From: Allocatelliglobosispora scoriae
Lineage (GTDB): Bacteria; Actinomycetota; Actinomycetes; Mycobacteriales; Micromonosporaceae
NCBI RefSeq assembly: GCF_014204945.1
Contig: NZ_JACHMN010000002.1
Location: 1,998,503 to 2,062,502 of the forward strand
Direction of reading: 5' to 3'
Length of the DNA: 64,000 nucleotides
Every line of letters starts with the position of its first letter. Positions within the stretch are counted from its first letter, which is position 1. The notes under the pieces were generated by a model. The model did no database searches. It saw only the letters and a program-made list of their open reading frames with translations, and was not told the DNA's origin. The translations under genes were made by a program, and so were the position numbers. Shown here in pieces: positions 1 to 8,084 of the stretch.

Positions 1-1278
1 GTTGGTGACGAGGTTCGGCAGGGAGTCGATCTCGATCACGTTGATGATGCGCAGCGGGGCGTACTTCGACTGCGCCTCGATCGCGGCGATCGGGTCGATG
101 TACTCCGCCTTGTAGCGGGCCAGGTCACCGGTGCCGAGCTCGCCGTTGGAGGCGAGCGCCGAGCAGTCGCGGCCGGGCAGGTTGTAGATGACGAACTGGA
201 CGGTCAGCGGACCGGTGCCGGCGTTGTACTGAGCCAGCGCGGCGTCGAGGTGGTCAGCGAGACCCATCGAGCCGTTCGAGCTGCTGCCCGAGGTCCCCGC
301 GATGGCGGCGATCCGGTCCAGCCACACCGCGGTCGGGGTGTTGGCGATCCGGCTTCCACCGGTTTCGGCCTGCGCCTTCGCCTTCCACTCCGGGTTGACG
401 TAGCCACGGGCACCCGCGTACGGGTTGTCCACGCGACCGACGATGTCGTTGTCCGCCTCGGTGATGTTGACCGACGCGCTGGTGTAACCGCTGGCGGTGG
501 CCGCGATCGTGGCCGTGCCGTTGGTCTGGTCGCTGTCCTCGGCCGCAGCGATCGACGCGTTGACGCCGGTGCTCCAGTTGGCCGAGGTCAGGGTGACCGA
601 CGCCGGTGCGGTGATGCTCGTGTCACCGGTCCGGGCCAGCGCCACCGTCACGTTGGCCGTGGGGGCCGCGCTCAGCTTGACGTTGACCGTGCCGGTGCCG
701 CCCTCGGCGACGACCAGGCTGGTCGGCGTCAGGATGATCGACTTGACGCTGGTGCTCGGGCTCGTCGACGGCGAGGCCGAAGCCGAGGGAGACGCCGACG
801 CCGAGGCCGACGGGGAGGTCGACCCGCTCGGGGTGACACCGCCGGTGCAGATGACACCGTTGAGCTTGAACTGCGCCGGGACCGGGTTGCTCGTGGTCCA
901 GGTGCCGTTGAAGCCGAGGCCCGTGCTGGCGCCGGTGCCGAGGTTGCCGTTCCACGAGAGGTTCGTGACGGTCACGTTCTGGCCGGACTGCGACCAGTTG
1001 CCGCTCCAGCCCGATCCGACGGCCTGGCCGGCCACCGGGAAGGTCCAGGTGAGGGTCCAGCCGGAGATCGGGTCACCGAGGTTGGTCACGGTGACGTTGG
1101 TGGACGATCCTCCGGGCCACTGGCTGGAGATCGTGTAATCGACGCGGCAGCCAGCGGCGGCGCTGGCCGAGGTGGCCACGCTGACTACCATGGTGGTGCC
1201 GAGCGCCACCGCTGTCGCGGCGACCAGCGCCCGACGCAGCGGTGACTGCGCGATACCACGCAGGGGGGTGAATCTCAT
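1..1278 (-). CDS. Secreted GH6 cellulase with N-terminal CBM2, 3' end off the window
   Basis: The 426 visible codons encode a secreted cellulase, cut by the left edge. A signal peptide (about residues 1-41, basic start then a hydrophobic run ending in ASAA) precedes a family 2 cellulose-binding module bounded by C44 and C144. A Ser/Pro linker, a beta-sandwich-like module (about 180-278) and a GH6 catalytic domain from about 282 follow. The GH6 signature YNLPGRDCSALASNGE carries D371, and the later EIDSLPNLVTN carries D418, the expected general acid. The start follows a GAGGAG ribosome site. GH6 enzymes cleave beta-1,4-glucan by inversion; exo versus endo action cannot be judged without the missing loops. 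The reading frame was traced directly on the minus strand. Confidence 0.93.
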   Translation of the reverse strand, partial: MRFTPLRGIAQSPLRRALVAATAVALGTTMVVSVATSASAAAGCRVDYTISSQWPGGSSTNVTVTNLGDPISGWTLTWTFPVAGQAVGSGWSGNWSQSGQNVTVTNLSWNGNLGTGASTGLGFNGTWTTSNPVPAQFKLNGVICTGGVTPSGSTSPSASASASPSASASPSTSPSTSVKSIILTPTSLVVAEGGTGTVNVKLSAAPTANVTVALARTGDTSITAPASVTLTSANWSTGVNASIAAAEDSDQTNGTATIAATASGYTSASVNITEADNDIVGRVDNPYAGARGYVNPEWKAKAQAETGGSRIANTPTAVWLDRIAAIAGTSGSSSNGSMGLADHLDAALAQYNAGTGPLTVQFVIYNLPGRDCSALASNGELGTGDLARYKAEYIDPIAAIEAQSKYAPLRIINVIEIDSLPNLVTN

Positions 1279-1364
1279 CGGGTGCTCCTCGTTGAGATTT
1301 TGTCACGGTCCGTGGAGTGGGCTGTGACGCATCCGTGGGGGGTGAATTGACCGCCATCATGTCA

Positions 1365-1378
1365 TGGGAACGCTCCCA
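1365..1378. promoter_or_regulatory. CebR-like operator upstream of the GH6 gene
   Basis: TGGGAACGCTCCCA lies about 87 bp upstream of the cellulase start. It differs at one base from TGGGAGCGCTCCCA, the box bound by the LacI-family cellobiose repressor CebR/CelR in Streptomyces and Thermobifida. Repression released by cellobiose is inferred. No cebR gene is in this window. Confidence 0.6.
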
Positions 1379-1432
1379 CCGCAACAGTCTGGAAACGTTG
1401 GCGCAACTCCCGGCAAATGTCGGTTGTGGAGC

Positions 1433-3220
1433 TCAACCGAGCAGGCCAGCGGCCCTGCCGATGAGTCCACAGCCGAGCGCGATGACCAATCCGGCCGTGA
1501 CGGAGGGGTGTGTCGCCGTCAACCGCGACATCCATCGCCGCCCAGCCCAGCGGTCCCGCAGACGCAAAATCACCAGTCCGGCGACGGTGAGTGTCATCGC
1601 CATCCCGAGGCCGTAGGCGAGAACCAGAAACACACCGAATCCCGTTCGCCCCAGACCCACCGCGCCGAGCAGAACGACGAGCGCCGAAGGGCTCGGCACG
1701 AGCCCGCCCGCGATCCCCATCCCGGCCAGTCCCCACCCGCCGTGCCGATGCCCGCCGTGGCCGTGTCCGCCATGGGTGTGGTCGGCTCCATGTCCGTGGC
1801 CGTGTCCATGGTTGTGGCCGTGGACATGCTGGTGTCCGTCGTGGCCGTGCTCGTGACCTGCCGGATCATGATGAGGTCCGATGTGGGCATGATCGTCGCG
1901 GTGCTGCCCCTGCCCGCCGTGCGTATGCGCGAGCATCGGGTCGCCGTGGTCGGTCCCCCGGCTGCGGCGGTGCCGCAGCGCTCCCAGCAGCATGCCGCCA
2001 CCGACGAGGATCACCAGCGCTCCGCTGGCGATCCCCAACCAGCCGAGCAACGACTCACCGCTGAGACTCGCGGTCGTGGTCAGCAACAACCCCACGATGA
2101 GTACGCCACCGGTGTGCGTCGCCGTCACCGTGAGGCCGACGGCGAGCGCGTCCCTCGGCCGGCCCGCCCGGCCCGCCAGGTAGACCGCCATCACGGTCTT
2201 GCCGTGGCCCGGCAGCGCGGCGTGCCCGGCACCGAGCGCGAGGGCGAGCAGCACAGCCAGCACTCCGACCAGCGGCGTGATCCCGTCGGACCCCACCACG
2301 TCCCGCAACCAGATCTCGGCCCCCCACAGCCCGGCACTCTCCATCGCCGACGACGCCCCCGCCGCCCCGGCGCCTCCCGCAGCCCCGGCGCCTCCCGCAG
2401 CCCCGGCGGCGGTTCCGTCACCACCGCCCGCCCCCTGCCACGTTTTGCTGCAAAGCGTGGCATCGGACCCCTGCGGAGACCCCGTTCTGCTGCAAAACGT
2501 GGCGGGGGTGGCCGTGAAGGTGGCTGCTCGCATGTCGAGCGGGGAGGTGAGCAGGTCGCGGGGGTAGTCGCGCAGTTCGTCGCTGACCGAACGGCTCGGC
2601 GGGGCACCCGCGCCGAGCGCCACCCCGTCACCGGTGGCGGTCAGCTCCCGCCAGCCCACCCGATCGGCGAAGACCCCGTCGGCGATCCGGACCTCGGCCA
2701 CCGACCTCAACCGGGCTGGTGCCGTGAACCCGCAGGTCAGCAGACTTGTCTCCAGCCCGGCCGCGCCCGGGTGATAGGCGAGGGACGCCGTCGACAGCGT
2801 CCAGCGCAGCGGCTCGCCCGCCACGGTGACGGCGAGGTCGGTGGCGAGGGCCGCGCAGGGCCGCCTACCGGTGGTGTCCATCGTGGACTTCGCTTGCAAC
2901 GTCGGCAGCTCGGCGAAGTCGACGATGACACGCAGGTCCACCCGCTCGGGGTGCAGTTCCAGGGCGGCGAGATGGTTGATCGAGAAGTTGCCGAGCGGGT
3001 GCGCGCTCGCGGCGGCGGCCGGGCCGAGCAGCACCAGGGCGACACCGGCGAGCAGACCACCCAGGATCACGGACATCACCCGCCCACGCCGCCCGTCCCC
3101 TGCGCGCCGGCCAGGCACGCCGCGCAGCCTGGCCAGCCCCCAAGATCGCCGCAACTCTTGAAGAGTTGGTGCTAAGGGGGCAGCGCCGCCAGCGGCCACG
3201 TGGCGGGCGATCGGTTTCAT
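1433..3220 (-). CDS. NicO/RcnA-like metal transport membrane protein, repeat-bearing
   Basis: This is a 595-residue polytopic protein. A hydrophobic signal-like segment starts at M49, followed by the SAHPLGNFSINH motif, an extracytoplasmic domain, and a NicO-type membrane domain (GHAALPGHGKT, then TATHTGG). A very His/Gly-rich loop spans about 429-494, as in nickel/cobalt exporters of the RcnA family. I chose ATG 3220 because it overlaps the TPR gene stop as ATGA and has a GGAG ribosome site. ATG 3076 is the alternative, giving 547 residues. With the upstream start, a family A palindrome is translated within residues 15-27. A family B inverted repeat is translated at about residues 239-261. 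Export of Ni/Co or a related metal is family-level inference. Confidence 0.8.
   Translation of the reverse strand: MKPIARHVAAGGAAPLAPTLQELRRSWGLARLRGVPGRRAGDGRRGRVMSVILGGLLAGVALVLLGPAAAASAHPLGNFSINHLAALELHPERVDLRVIVDFAELPTLQAKSTMDTTGRRPCAALATDLAVTVAGEPLRWTLSTASLAYHPGAAGLETSLLTCGFTAPARLRSVAEVRIADGVFADRVGWRELTATGDGVALGAGAPPSRSVSDELRDYPRDLLTSPLDMRAATFTATPATFCSRTGSPQGSDATLCSKTWQGAGGGDGTAAGAAGGAGAAGGAGAAGASSAMESAGLWGAEIWLRDVVGSDGITPLVGVLAVLLALALGAGHAALPGHGKTVMAVYLAGRAGRPRDALAVGLTVTATHTGGVLIVGLLLTTTASLSGESLLGWLGIASGALVILVGGGMLLGALRHRRSRGTDHGDPMLAHTHGGQGQHRDDHAHIGPHHDPAGHEHGHDGHQHVHGHNHGHGHGHGADHTHGGHGHGGHRHGGWGLAGMGIAGGLVPSPSALVVLLGAVGLGRTGFGVFLVLAYGLGMAMTLTVAGLVILRLRDRWAGRRWMSRLTATHPSVTAGLVIALGCGLIGRAAGLLG
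2438..2506. repeat. Family B palindromic repeat inside the NicO gene
   Basis: Two copies of a CACGTTTTGC(A/T)GCAAA-type motif face each other across about 20 bp, forming an imperfect inverted repeat. The same motif builds the perfect 30-bp stem at 24784-24847. Here the element is in frame, has no stop codon and adds about 23 residues including two Cys to the extracytoplasmic domain. Confidence 0.75.
3141..3175. repeat. Family A palindrome at the NicO gene start
   Basis: The unit has the family flank AAGATCGCCGC, the core AACTCTTGAAGAGTT at 3153-3167, and the GGTGCTAA tail. It lies 45-80 bp inside the reading frame that begins at 3220 and is translated as PTLQELRRSW. If translation instead begins at 3076, the element lies in the short gap between two genes of the operon. 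Confidence 0.85.
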
Positions 3221-4401
3221 GACAGGCTCCGTTCGATGGCGGTCAGGTGCGTGGCGTAGGTGGCGCTGCGGTTGCCGAGCGCCGTCGCGCGGCGGGCGAA
3301 GGTGAGTGCCGTGCGGTCGTCGCCCGCGAGGTGCAGCGCCCAGCCGAGGACATCGGCCACGTCGGCGTGCTGGCGTCGCTGCCACTCGCGACGGGCCAGG
3401 CGTACGGCGTCGGCCGGTTGCCGCCGGGCGATCGCGAGCTCGGCGGCGGTCAGGTCGTCGGCACCGCCACCGGCCGCGAAGAGCTTCAACGCCGCCTCGG
3501 CCAGGTCGAGCTGGGCCGCCGCCTCGGAGGGGCGACCGGCGTCGTGCAGGCGGTGGGCGTACTCGATGAGGAGGGTGGGGGTCGGTGCCGCCTGGACCAG
3601 CGACGCCCACTCCGTGAGCGAACCGCTGACCCGGGCCCGGCCGTGCCGCAGGCCGATCAGGGTGGGCTGGGCGGCGAGCCCGAGGCCGTATTCGCGGGCG
3701 GCCGTGACGGTGTCGCCGGTGTTCCAGGCGAGATCGCCGAGCTGCTGGCGGACATAGGCCTGCTCGGCGGGGCCGGTCGCGTCGGCGAGGGCCCGGCGCC
3801 ACAGGTCGCCCGCCTCGTCGACCCGCCCGTGCTGCTCCAGGTCATAGGCGGCCCTCGCATAGGCGGGCAGCCCCGGCCGCAGGTCCAGCATCCGCTGCAC
3901 CGCGTCGGTCGCCGCAGCCGCGTTGCCGAGCTGCGTCTCCGCATCGGCGAGCACCCCGGCAGCCTCCGCGGACCAGGCGTTGGCGGCGAGCGCCGTGCGG
4001 GCGAGGGTCCGGGCCGCGCCGAAGTCGTGGCGGGCGTTGGCGAGCGCGCCCAGGCCGGTGAGCGCCTCCGGATTGCCCGGACGCAGCCGGGCGGACTCGG
4101 CGAAGGCGCCCTCGGCCCGGGCATAGAAGCCGGGATCGACGGTGATCCGCGCCCGCTCCAGGTAGGCCATCCCCAGCGCGGCCCAGGTCTGCCAGTCGCC
4201 GGGCAGGTCGCGCAGCCGCCCCTGCATCCGGGTGATCGAGGCTTCGAGCTGATCGTCGGCGCTGGTCAGGACCACGGTCTGCCCGGTGTCGTCCGGCGCG
4301 GTGGCGGGGCGGACGGCGAAGGCGCCCAGGGCGAGCAGCGCCGCCACCACGGTGAGGAGGAGGGGGGTGCGGCGAACCGCACCCCCGATCGACGTTCTCA
4401 T
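3217..4401 (-). CDS. Membrane-anchored tetratricopeptide repeat protein
   Basis: The 394-residue protein has an N-terminal hydrophobic anchor or signal (about 10-31), then alanine-rich helical pairs with TPR spacing (LGMAYLERARITVDPGF..., LGALANARHDFGAARTLARTAL). This suggests a protein-interaction scaffold outside the membrane. The start ATG 4401 overlaps the stop of the DUF4331 gene, and its own stop overlaps the next ATG, so the three genes are translationally coupled. An earlier in-frame start at 4443 would run far into DUF4331 and is unlikely. The partner is unknown; the conserved neighbourhood points to a joint role with the DUF4331 and NicO proteins. Confidence 0.85.
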   Translation of the reverse strand: MRTSIGGAVRRTPLLLTVVAALLALGAFAVRPATAPDDTGQTVVLTSADDQLEASITRMQGRLRDLPGDWQTWAALGMAYLERARITVDPGFYARAEGAFAESARLRPGNPEALTGLGALANARHDFGAARTLARTALAANAWSAEAAGVLADAETQLGNAAAATDAVQRMLDLRPGLPAYARAAYDLEQHGRVDEAGDLWRRALADATGPAEQAYVRQQLGDLAWNTGDTVTAAREYGLGLAAQPTLIGLRHGRARVSGSLTEWASLVQAAPTPTLLIEYAHRLHDAGRPSEAAAQLDLAEAALKLFAAGGGADDLTAAELAIARRQPADAVRLARREWQRRQHADVADVLGWALHLAGDDRTALTFARRATALGNRSATYATHLTAIERSLS

Positions 4402-6005
4402 GGACTGACTTCCCCCGCGGGCTTGCGGCGCATCCGCCACCACCAGCCGGCGACGAAGAGCAGCAGCAGGGCGAGCCCGCCGCCGACGGCGACGATCGCC
4501 AGCGTGTCGTCACCCGCACCCGTCGCCCCTGCGGCCGCCAGGGAAGGGGTGGCCGCAGCGGTGGACGGGCTCGGCGCGGCCGCTCCCGGTACGGCGCCAC
4601 CGCCCCTGGTCAGGTGGGGCAGGGCCACGAAGGGGAAGGTCTCCCCGAACGCGGTGTCGTTGGCGTCGACCTTGTCACCGGTGGCGATCGCGTCGACGAT
4701 CTTGCCGGTCTGCGCGGCGCCCATCAGCGCCTGCAGCCCGATGTCGACGACGTCGTCGGTGAGCCGCCGACCGTTGGGGAAGCCCTGCAGGTCACCCGCG
4801 ATGACGCCGAGCCGGTTGGGCGTCGCGGCCTGCGGGACGGAGAGGTTGAGGCGCAGTTCCTCGGCCGGCTGGAACTTCTTCGGATCGACATCGGCGTTGT
4901 TGAGCTGCGAGTTGAGGTCCGCCTTGATCGGACCGTTCGCCTTCGTTGTGATGCCGGTCAGGAAGATCTCGACCAGGTCGTTACGCGGTGCCGCCGGTGC
5001 CGGCACGTTGTAGATCGCCTGGATGAGCTTGGGTACCTCGGGATCGGTCACCCGGGCCACGACCGCCGGGATCTTGGCGTCCTTGTCGGGGCTGATCGAG
5101 TTGAAGGCGTCCTTCAACCCGGCCGGTACGACCACCTCGTTGACGAGCGGGTTGCCCAGGCGCGACACCTGCACCCGGTCCTTGCCGACCGGCGCCGCCT
5201 TGCCGGAGACGCGGACGCGGGCCCGGTCGGTGGTGCTCCAGACACCGATGACGGGATTGCGGCTCGCATCGGCCTTCAGCGCCACGTCCTTGAACGGCAC
5301 CTCCAGCACGATCGTGTTGACGTTGTAGCCCGCGAGGGTGTCCCGGCCGACCTCGCTCAGGTCGCCGCCGTAGAGCAGGTCGAAGACCCGCAGGTCCAGG
5401 AAGAACGGGTCGTCCGCCTGCCCGGCGAAGATCCGCCAGCCGCCCGGCAGCTTGATCGCCGCCTGATCGCGCAGGACCTTGTAGTCGGGCATCGAGGCCT
5501 TGCCCACCCGCGACGGCGCCACCGGGGTCTCGGTGCTGCGTACCTTGAAGGGCTCGCCGTTGAACGACGACTCCAGCGTGTAGGTCTGCCTGAAGAGCAG
5601 GTTCTCGTCGTCGAGCGAGGTCACCGGCCCGTTGGCGTAGAGGAAGGTGCCGTTGCCGCGCTTGTCGACGTTCTCGAAGGTCCACCGGAAGACGGCGTCC
5701 GCCTTGGCGTCCCCGTCGTTGTCGACATTGATGTTGTAGACGGCGTCGGTGGCGAAGGGGTAGAAGTTGGGGCCGCCGTCGGGGTCCTCGAACGGCACCC
5801 AGTTGGCCACGAAGGTGACGTAGCCGGGGCGGTCGGGGCTGACGAAGGCGTAGAGGTCGGTGTTGTCGGCCGCGGGGTCGGCGGCGATCAACGGTGCCTC
5901 ACGGTGGCTGGACGCGACTGCGCCCGAGGGGCCGAGCCCGTGCCACGCGGCGAGAAGGAGCACGCCGCTCAGCGCGGTCAGGGCCACCGCTCTGCGTCGG
6001 ATCAT
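4398..6005 (-). CDS. DUF4331 surface protein with C-terminal membrane anchor
   Basis: The 535-residue product begins with a signal peptide. It then shows the DUF4331 hallmark SSHREAPLIAADPAADNTDLYAFVSPD, a beta-rich extracellular domain, an Ala/Pro-rich linker and a C-terminal transmembrane helix (about 502-522) followed by a basic tail (RMRRK). The topology is outside-facing with a single anchor. ATG 6005 has a GGAGGAA ribosome site. The molecular function of DUF4331 is not established. It heads an operon with TPR and NicO genes, so a role linked to metal handling is inference from context. Confidence 0.88.
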   Translation of the reverse strand: MIRRRAVALTALSGVLLLAAWHGLGPSGAVASSHREAPLIAADPAADNTDLYAFVSPDRPGYVTFVANWVPFEDPDGGPNFYPFATDAVYNINVDNDGDAKADAVFRWTFENVDKRGNGTFLYANGPVTSLDDENLLFRQTYTLESSFNGEPFKVRSTETPVAPSRVGKASMPDYKVLRDQAAIKLPGGWRIFAGQADDPFFLDLRVFDLLYGGDLSEVGRDTLAGYNVNTIVLEVPFKDVALKADASRNPVIGVWSTTDRARVRVSGKAAPVGKDRVQVSRLGNPLVNEVVVPAGLKDAFNSISPDKDAKIPAVVARVTDPEVPKLIQAIYNVPAPAAPRNDLVEIFLTGITTKANGPIKADLNSQLNNADVDPKKFQPAEELRLNLSVPQAATPNRLGVIAGDLQGFPNGRRLTDDVVDIGLQALMGAAQTGKIVDAIATGDKVDANDTAFGETFPFVALPHLTRGGGAVPGAAAPSPSTAAATPSLAAAGATGAGDDTLAIVAVGGGLALLLLFVAGWWWRMRRKPAGEVSP

Positions 6006-6168
6006 TGGTCGTTCCTCCCAGTGTTCGCGGCCGCGAGGGGCGCGTCCGCACGAGCACTTCGACACGGTGACGGCCCTGGATGTGCGCTTGTCGGCCTTCG
6101 GTCACCCACCCATCCACACGGTGAACGGCATCGAATGCTCTACTCGGGACGGCCGGTGGGACAGCGCG

Positions 6169-6759
6169 ATGGCCACCGGCGCGGATACGATCGCGCTCAT
6201 GGGGGAGCCGTTTCCGGTGCTGGAAGAGCAGATCCTCGCGCCCGCACCGAGATCGCGGCTCGGCGTACGCAGACGAGACCTCGATGACCTGCCCGTCCGT
6301 CGACCCGGCACGACGCTGGTGTTCGATGTGGACGGTGCCTACCGGGTGCGTCCGGTGCACGGACCGCTGCGGCCGAACGAGCACCACGTCGTCGTGGCGA
6401 CCGCCGTCGCGCTCGTCGACATGCGGCCCAGGACCGTCGAGGTCGAGTTCCCGGTCGCCTCGCCCGATCCGGCCGCCGACTTCTCCGCCCGGATCAGCTT
6501 CCTCTGCCGGGTCCTGGACGCCGCAGCCGTCGCGCAGCAGGGCCTGAGCGACCTCGCACCGCTGCTCCTCGGCCATCTCGGCCAGGATCAGCGGATGCGC
6601 TGGCTCGCCACCGAGTTCGACGCCACCCGGATGCCCGAGGCGGCCCGGCAGGTGCACCGCCGCATCATCGCGCAGCTCGCGCTGGCACCACCCGACATCC
6701 CGGGCCTCGCGATCCAGGTGGTCCAGGTCGAGATTCGCATGGAAGGGACCGGCCTGTGA
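6169..6759 (+). CDS. Uncharacterised soluble protein with SPFH-like features
   Basis: The 196-residue protein has no signal peptide or membrane helix. Its middle (about 85-185) reads as a mixed beta/alpha domain with a beta strand (RTVEVEFPVASPD) followed by helices, weakly reminiscent of SPFH/band-7 domains; this is a hint only. ATG 6169 has GGTGGGA upstream; ATG 6199 is the alternative. Its stop overlaps the GTG start of the DUF4407 gene (GTGA), so the pair is co-translated and probably works together. It is divergent from the DUF4331 operon. Confidence 0.75.
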   Translation: MATGADTIALMGEPFPVLEEQILAPAPRSRLGVRRRDLDDLPVRRPGTTLVFDVDGAYRVRPVHGPLRPNEHHVVVATAVALVDMRPRTVEVEFPVASPDPAADFSARISFLCRVLDAAAVAQQGLSDLAPLLLGHLGQDQRMRWLATEFDATRMPEAARQVHRRIIAQLALAPPDIPGLAIQVVQVEIRMEGTGL

Positions 6760-8084
6760 CGACGACCGACGACCCCACTCCCGCTCCCCCGCCGGCACTC
6801 GCGCCCGCACCGGGCGGACCGGCACCGATGCCCGGCCGGTGGAACGTCGGGCGGCTCTTCCGCCGCTTCGCCGGGGTCGACGAGCAGCTCCTCGCCTGGG
6901 TGCCGCAGGAGCGCCCCCGCTACACCGGGCTCGGCGGCGCGGTCCTCACCACCGCCACGCTCGCCTTCTTCTCGATGTCGTTCGCCGTCTCGCAGGCCCT
7001 CGACATCGACAGCCCGCTGGTCATGCTGCCCGCGCTGGTCTGGTTCGTGCTGATCCTCAACTTCGACCGCTGGCTCGTCGCCACCCCGCTCGGACCCGAC
7101 CTGCGCCGCCGCCTGCCCACGCTGCTGCTGCGCATCACGATGGCGGTCTTCTTCGGCATCGTCATCGCCGAGCCGCTCGTGCTGCGCGTCTTCGAGACCG
7201 CCGTCGAGCAGCAGGTCCGTGACGACCGGACGCAGGCGGTCGCCGACTACCGCAGCAGGCTGGAGACGTGCAACCCGCTGCCGCCCGTCGCGAAGGCGCC
7301 CGCCGGGTGCGACGGCTACCTCGTCCCGGTCTCCAAGGACCTCCAGGCGATGCGCGACGAGCTGGCGTCCAAGAGCGCGCTCGCCGCGACGCAGAAGGCC
7401 GAGGTCGCCGACTTCGACAAGGCCCTGGCCGTCCTGCGGGAGAACGAGCGCCGCGAGTGCGCGGGAGTCTCCGGCAACGGGCTCACCGGCCGGTATGGCT
7501 ACGGTCCCAACTGTCGCCGGTTGAAGGCCGAGGCCGACGCCTACGAGAAGAACCACCAGGTGCCGCTGCGCCACCAGCAGCTCTCCGCCCTCGACGCCAC
7601 GGTCGTCAGCCTCACCACGAAGATCAGTGATGCGACGGCGTCCTGGGGGCAGACCCGGGGCGCCTTCATCGAGGGACAGGTCGCCGAGAAGCGCGACCAC
7701 CAGCGCGGCATCGGCCTGCTGGAGCGGATGGAGGCGCTGCACAAGCTCGGCGAGCAGCACTCCAGCCTGGGCCTGGGCATCTGGGCGGTCCGGCTGCTGT
7801 TCATCCTGGTCGACTGCGCGCCCGCGCTGGTCAAGTTCACCGGCGGTGCCACGACCTACGACCGGCTCTACGCCCGGCGCCTCGCGGTCGGCGAGCAGAA
7901 CTTCGAGGCGGCGGCGGGCGCCGAGGCCGACGGCTCGCGGGCCTGGTCGCAGCGGCGGCGCAGCGAGCTCGCCGTCGACGACGTCCGCCACTCCGCCGGG
8001 CTGCTCTCGCAGCGCGACGGGATCGTCGAGGACCTGGAGCAGCGCTGGTCCCGGCCGGGCTCAACCCCGTCGCAGCGCCCATAG
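6756..8084 (+). CDS. DUF4407 membrane protein
   Basis: The 442-residue protein has a Pro-rich N-terminus, three hydrophobic helices at about 65-145 (GGAVLTTATLAFFSMSFAVS and following), a long charged, probably coiled-coil segment with four Cys (about 160-335), then a further helix near 350 (LGIWAVRLLFILVDCAP). This is the DUF4407 plan. The family has no proven function; the coiled coil between membrane helices suggests a scaffold or envelope sensor. The last 24 bp overlap the convergent LuxR gene, leaving no room for a separate terminator. Confidence 0.87.
   Translation: MTTTDDPTPAPPPALAPAPGGPAPMPGRWNVGRLFRRFAGVDEQLLAWVPQERPRYTGLGGAVLTTATLAFFSMSFAVSQALDIDSPLVMLPALVWFVLILNFDRWLVATPLGPDLRRRLPTLLLRITMAVFFGIVIAEPLVLRVFETAVEQQVRDDRTQAVADYRSRLETCNPLPPVAKAPAGCDGYLVPVSKDLQAMRDELASKSALAATQKAEVADFDKALAVLRENERRECAGVSGNGLTGRYGYGPNCRRLKAEADAYEKNHQVPLRHQQLSALDATVVSLTTKISDATASWGQTRGAFIEGQVAEKRDHQRGIGLLERMEALHKLGEQHSSLGLGIWAVRLLFILVDCAPALVKFTGGATTYDRLYARRLAVGEQNFEAAAGAEADGSRAWSQRRRSELAVDDVRHSAGLLSQRDGIVEDLEQRWSRPGSTPSQRP

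Noticed and set aside
3223-3802. Extension of the NicO frame into the TPR gene
   Set aside because: It is antisense-free but overlaps the well-supported TPR gene in another frame and is Arg/Pro-rich nonsense.
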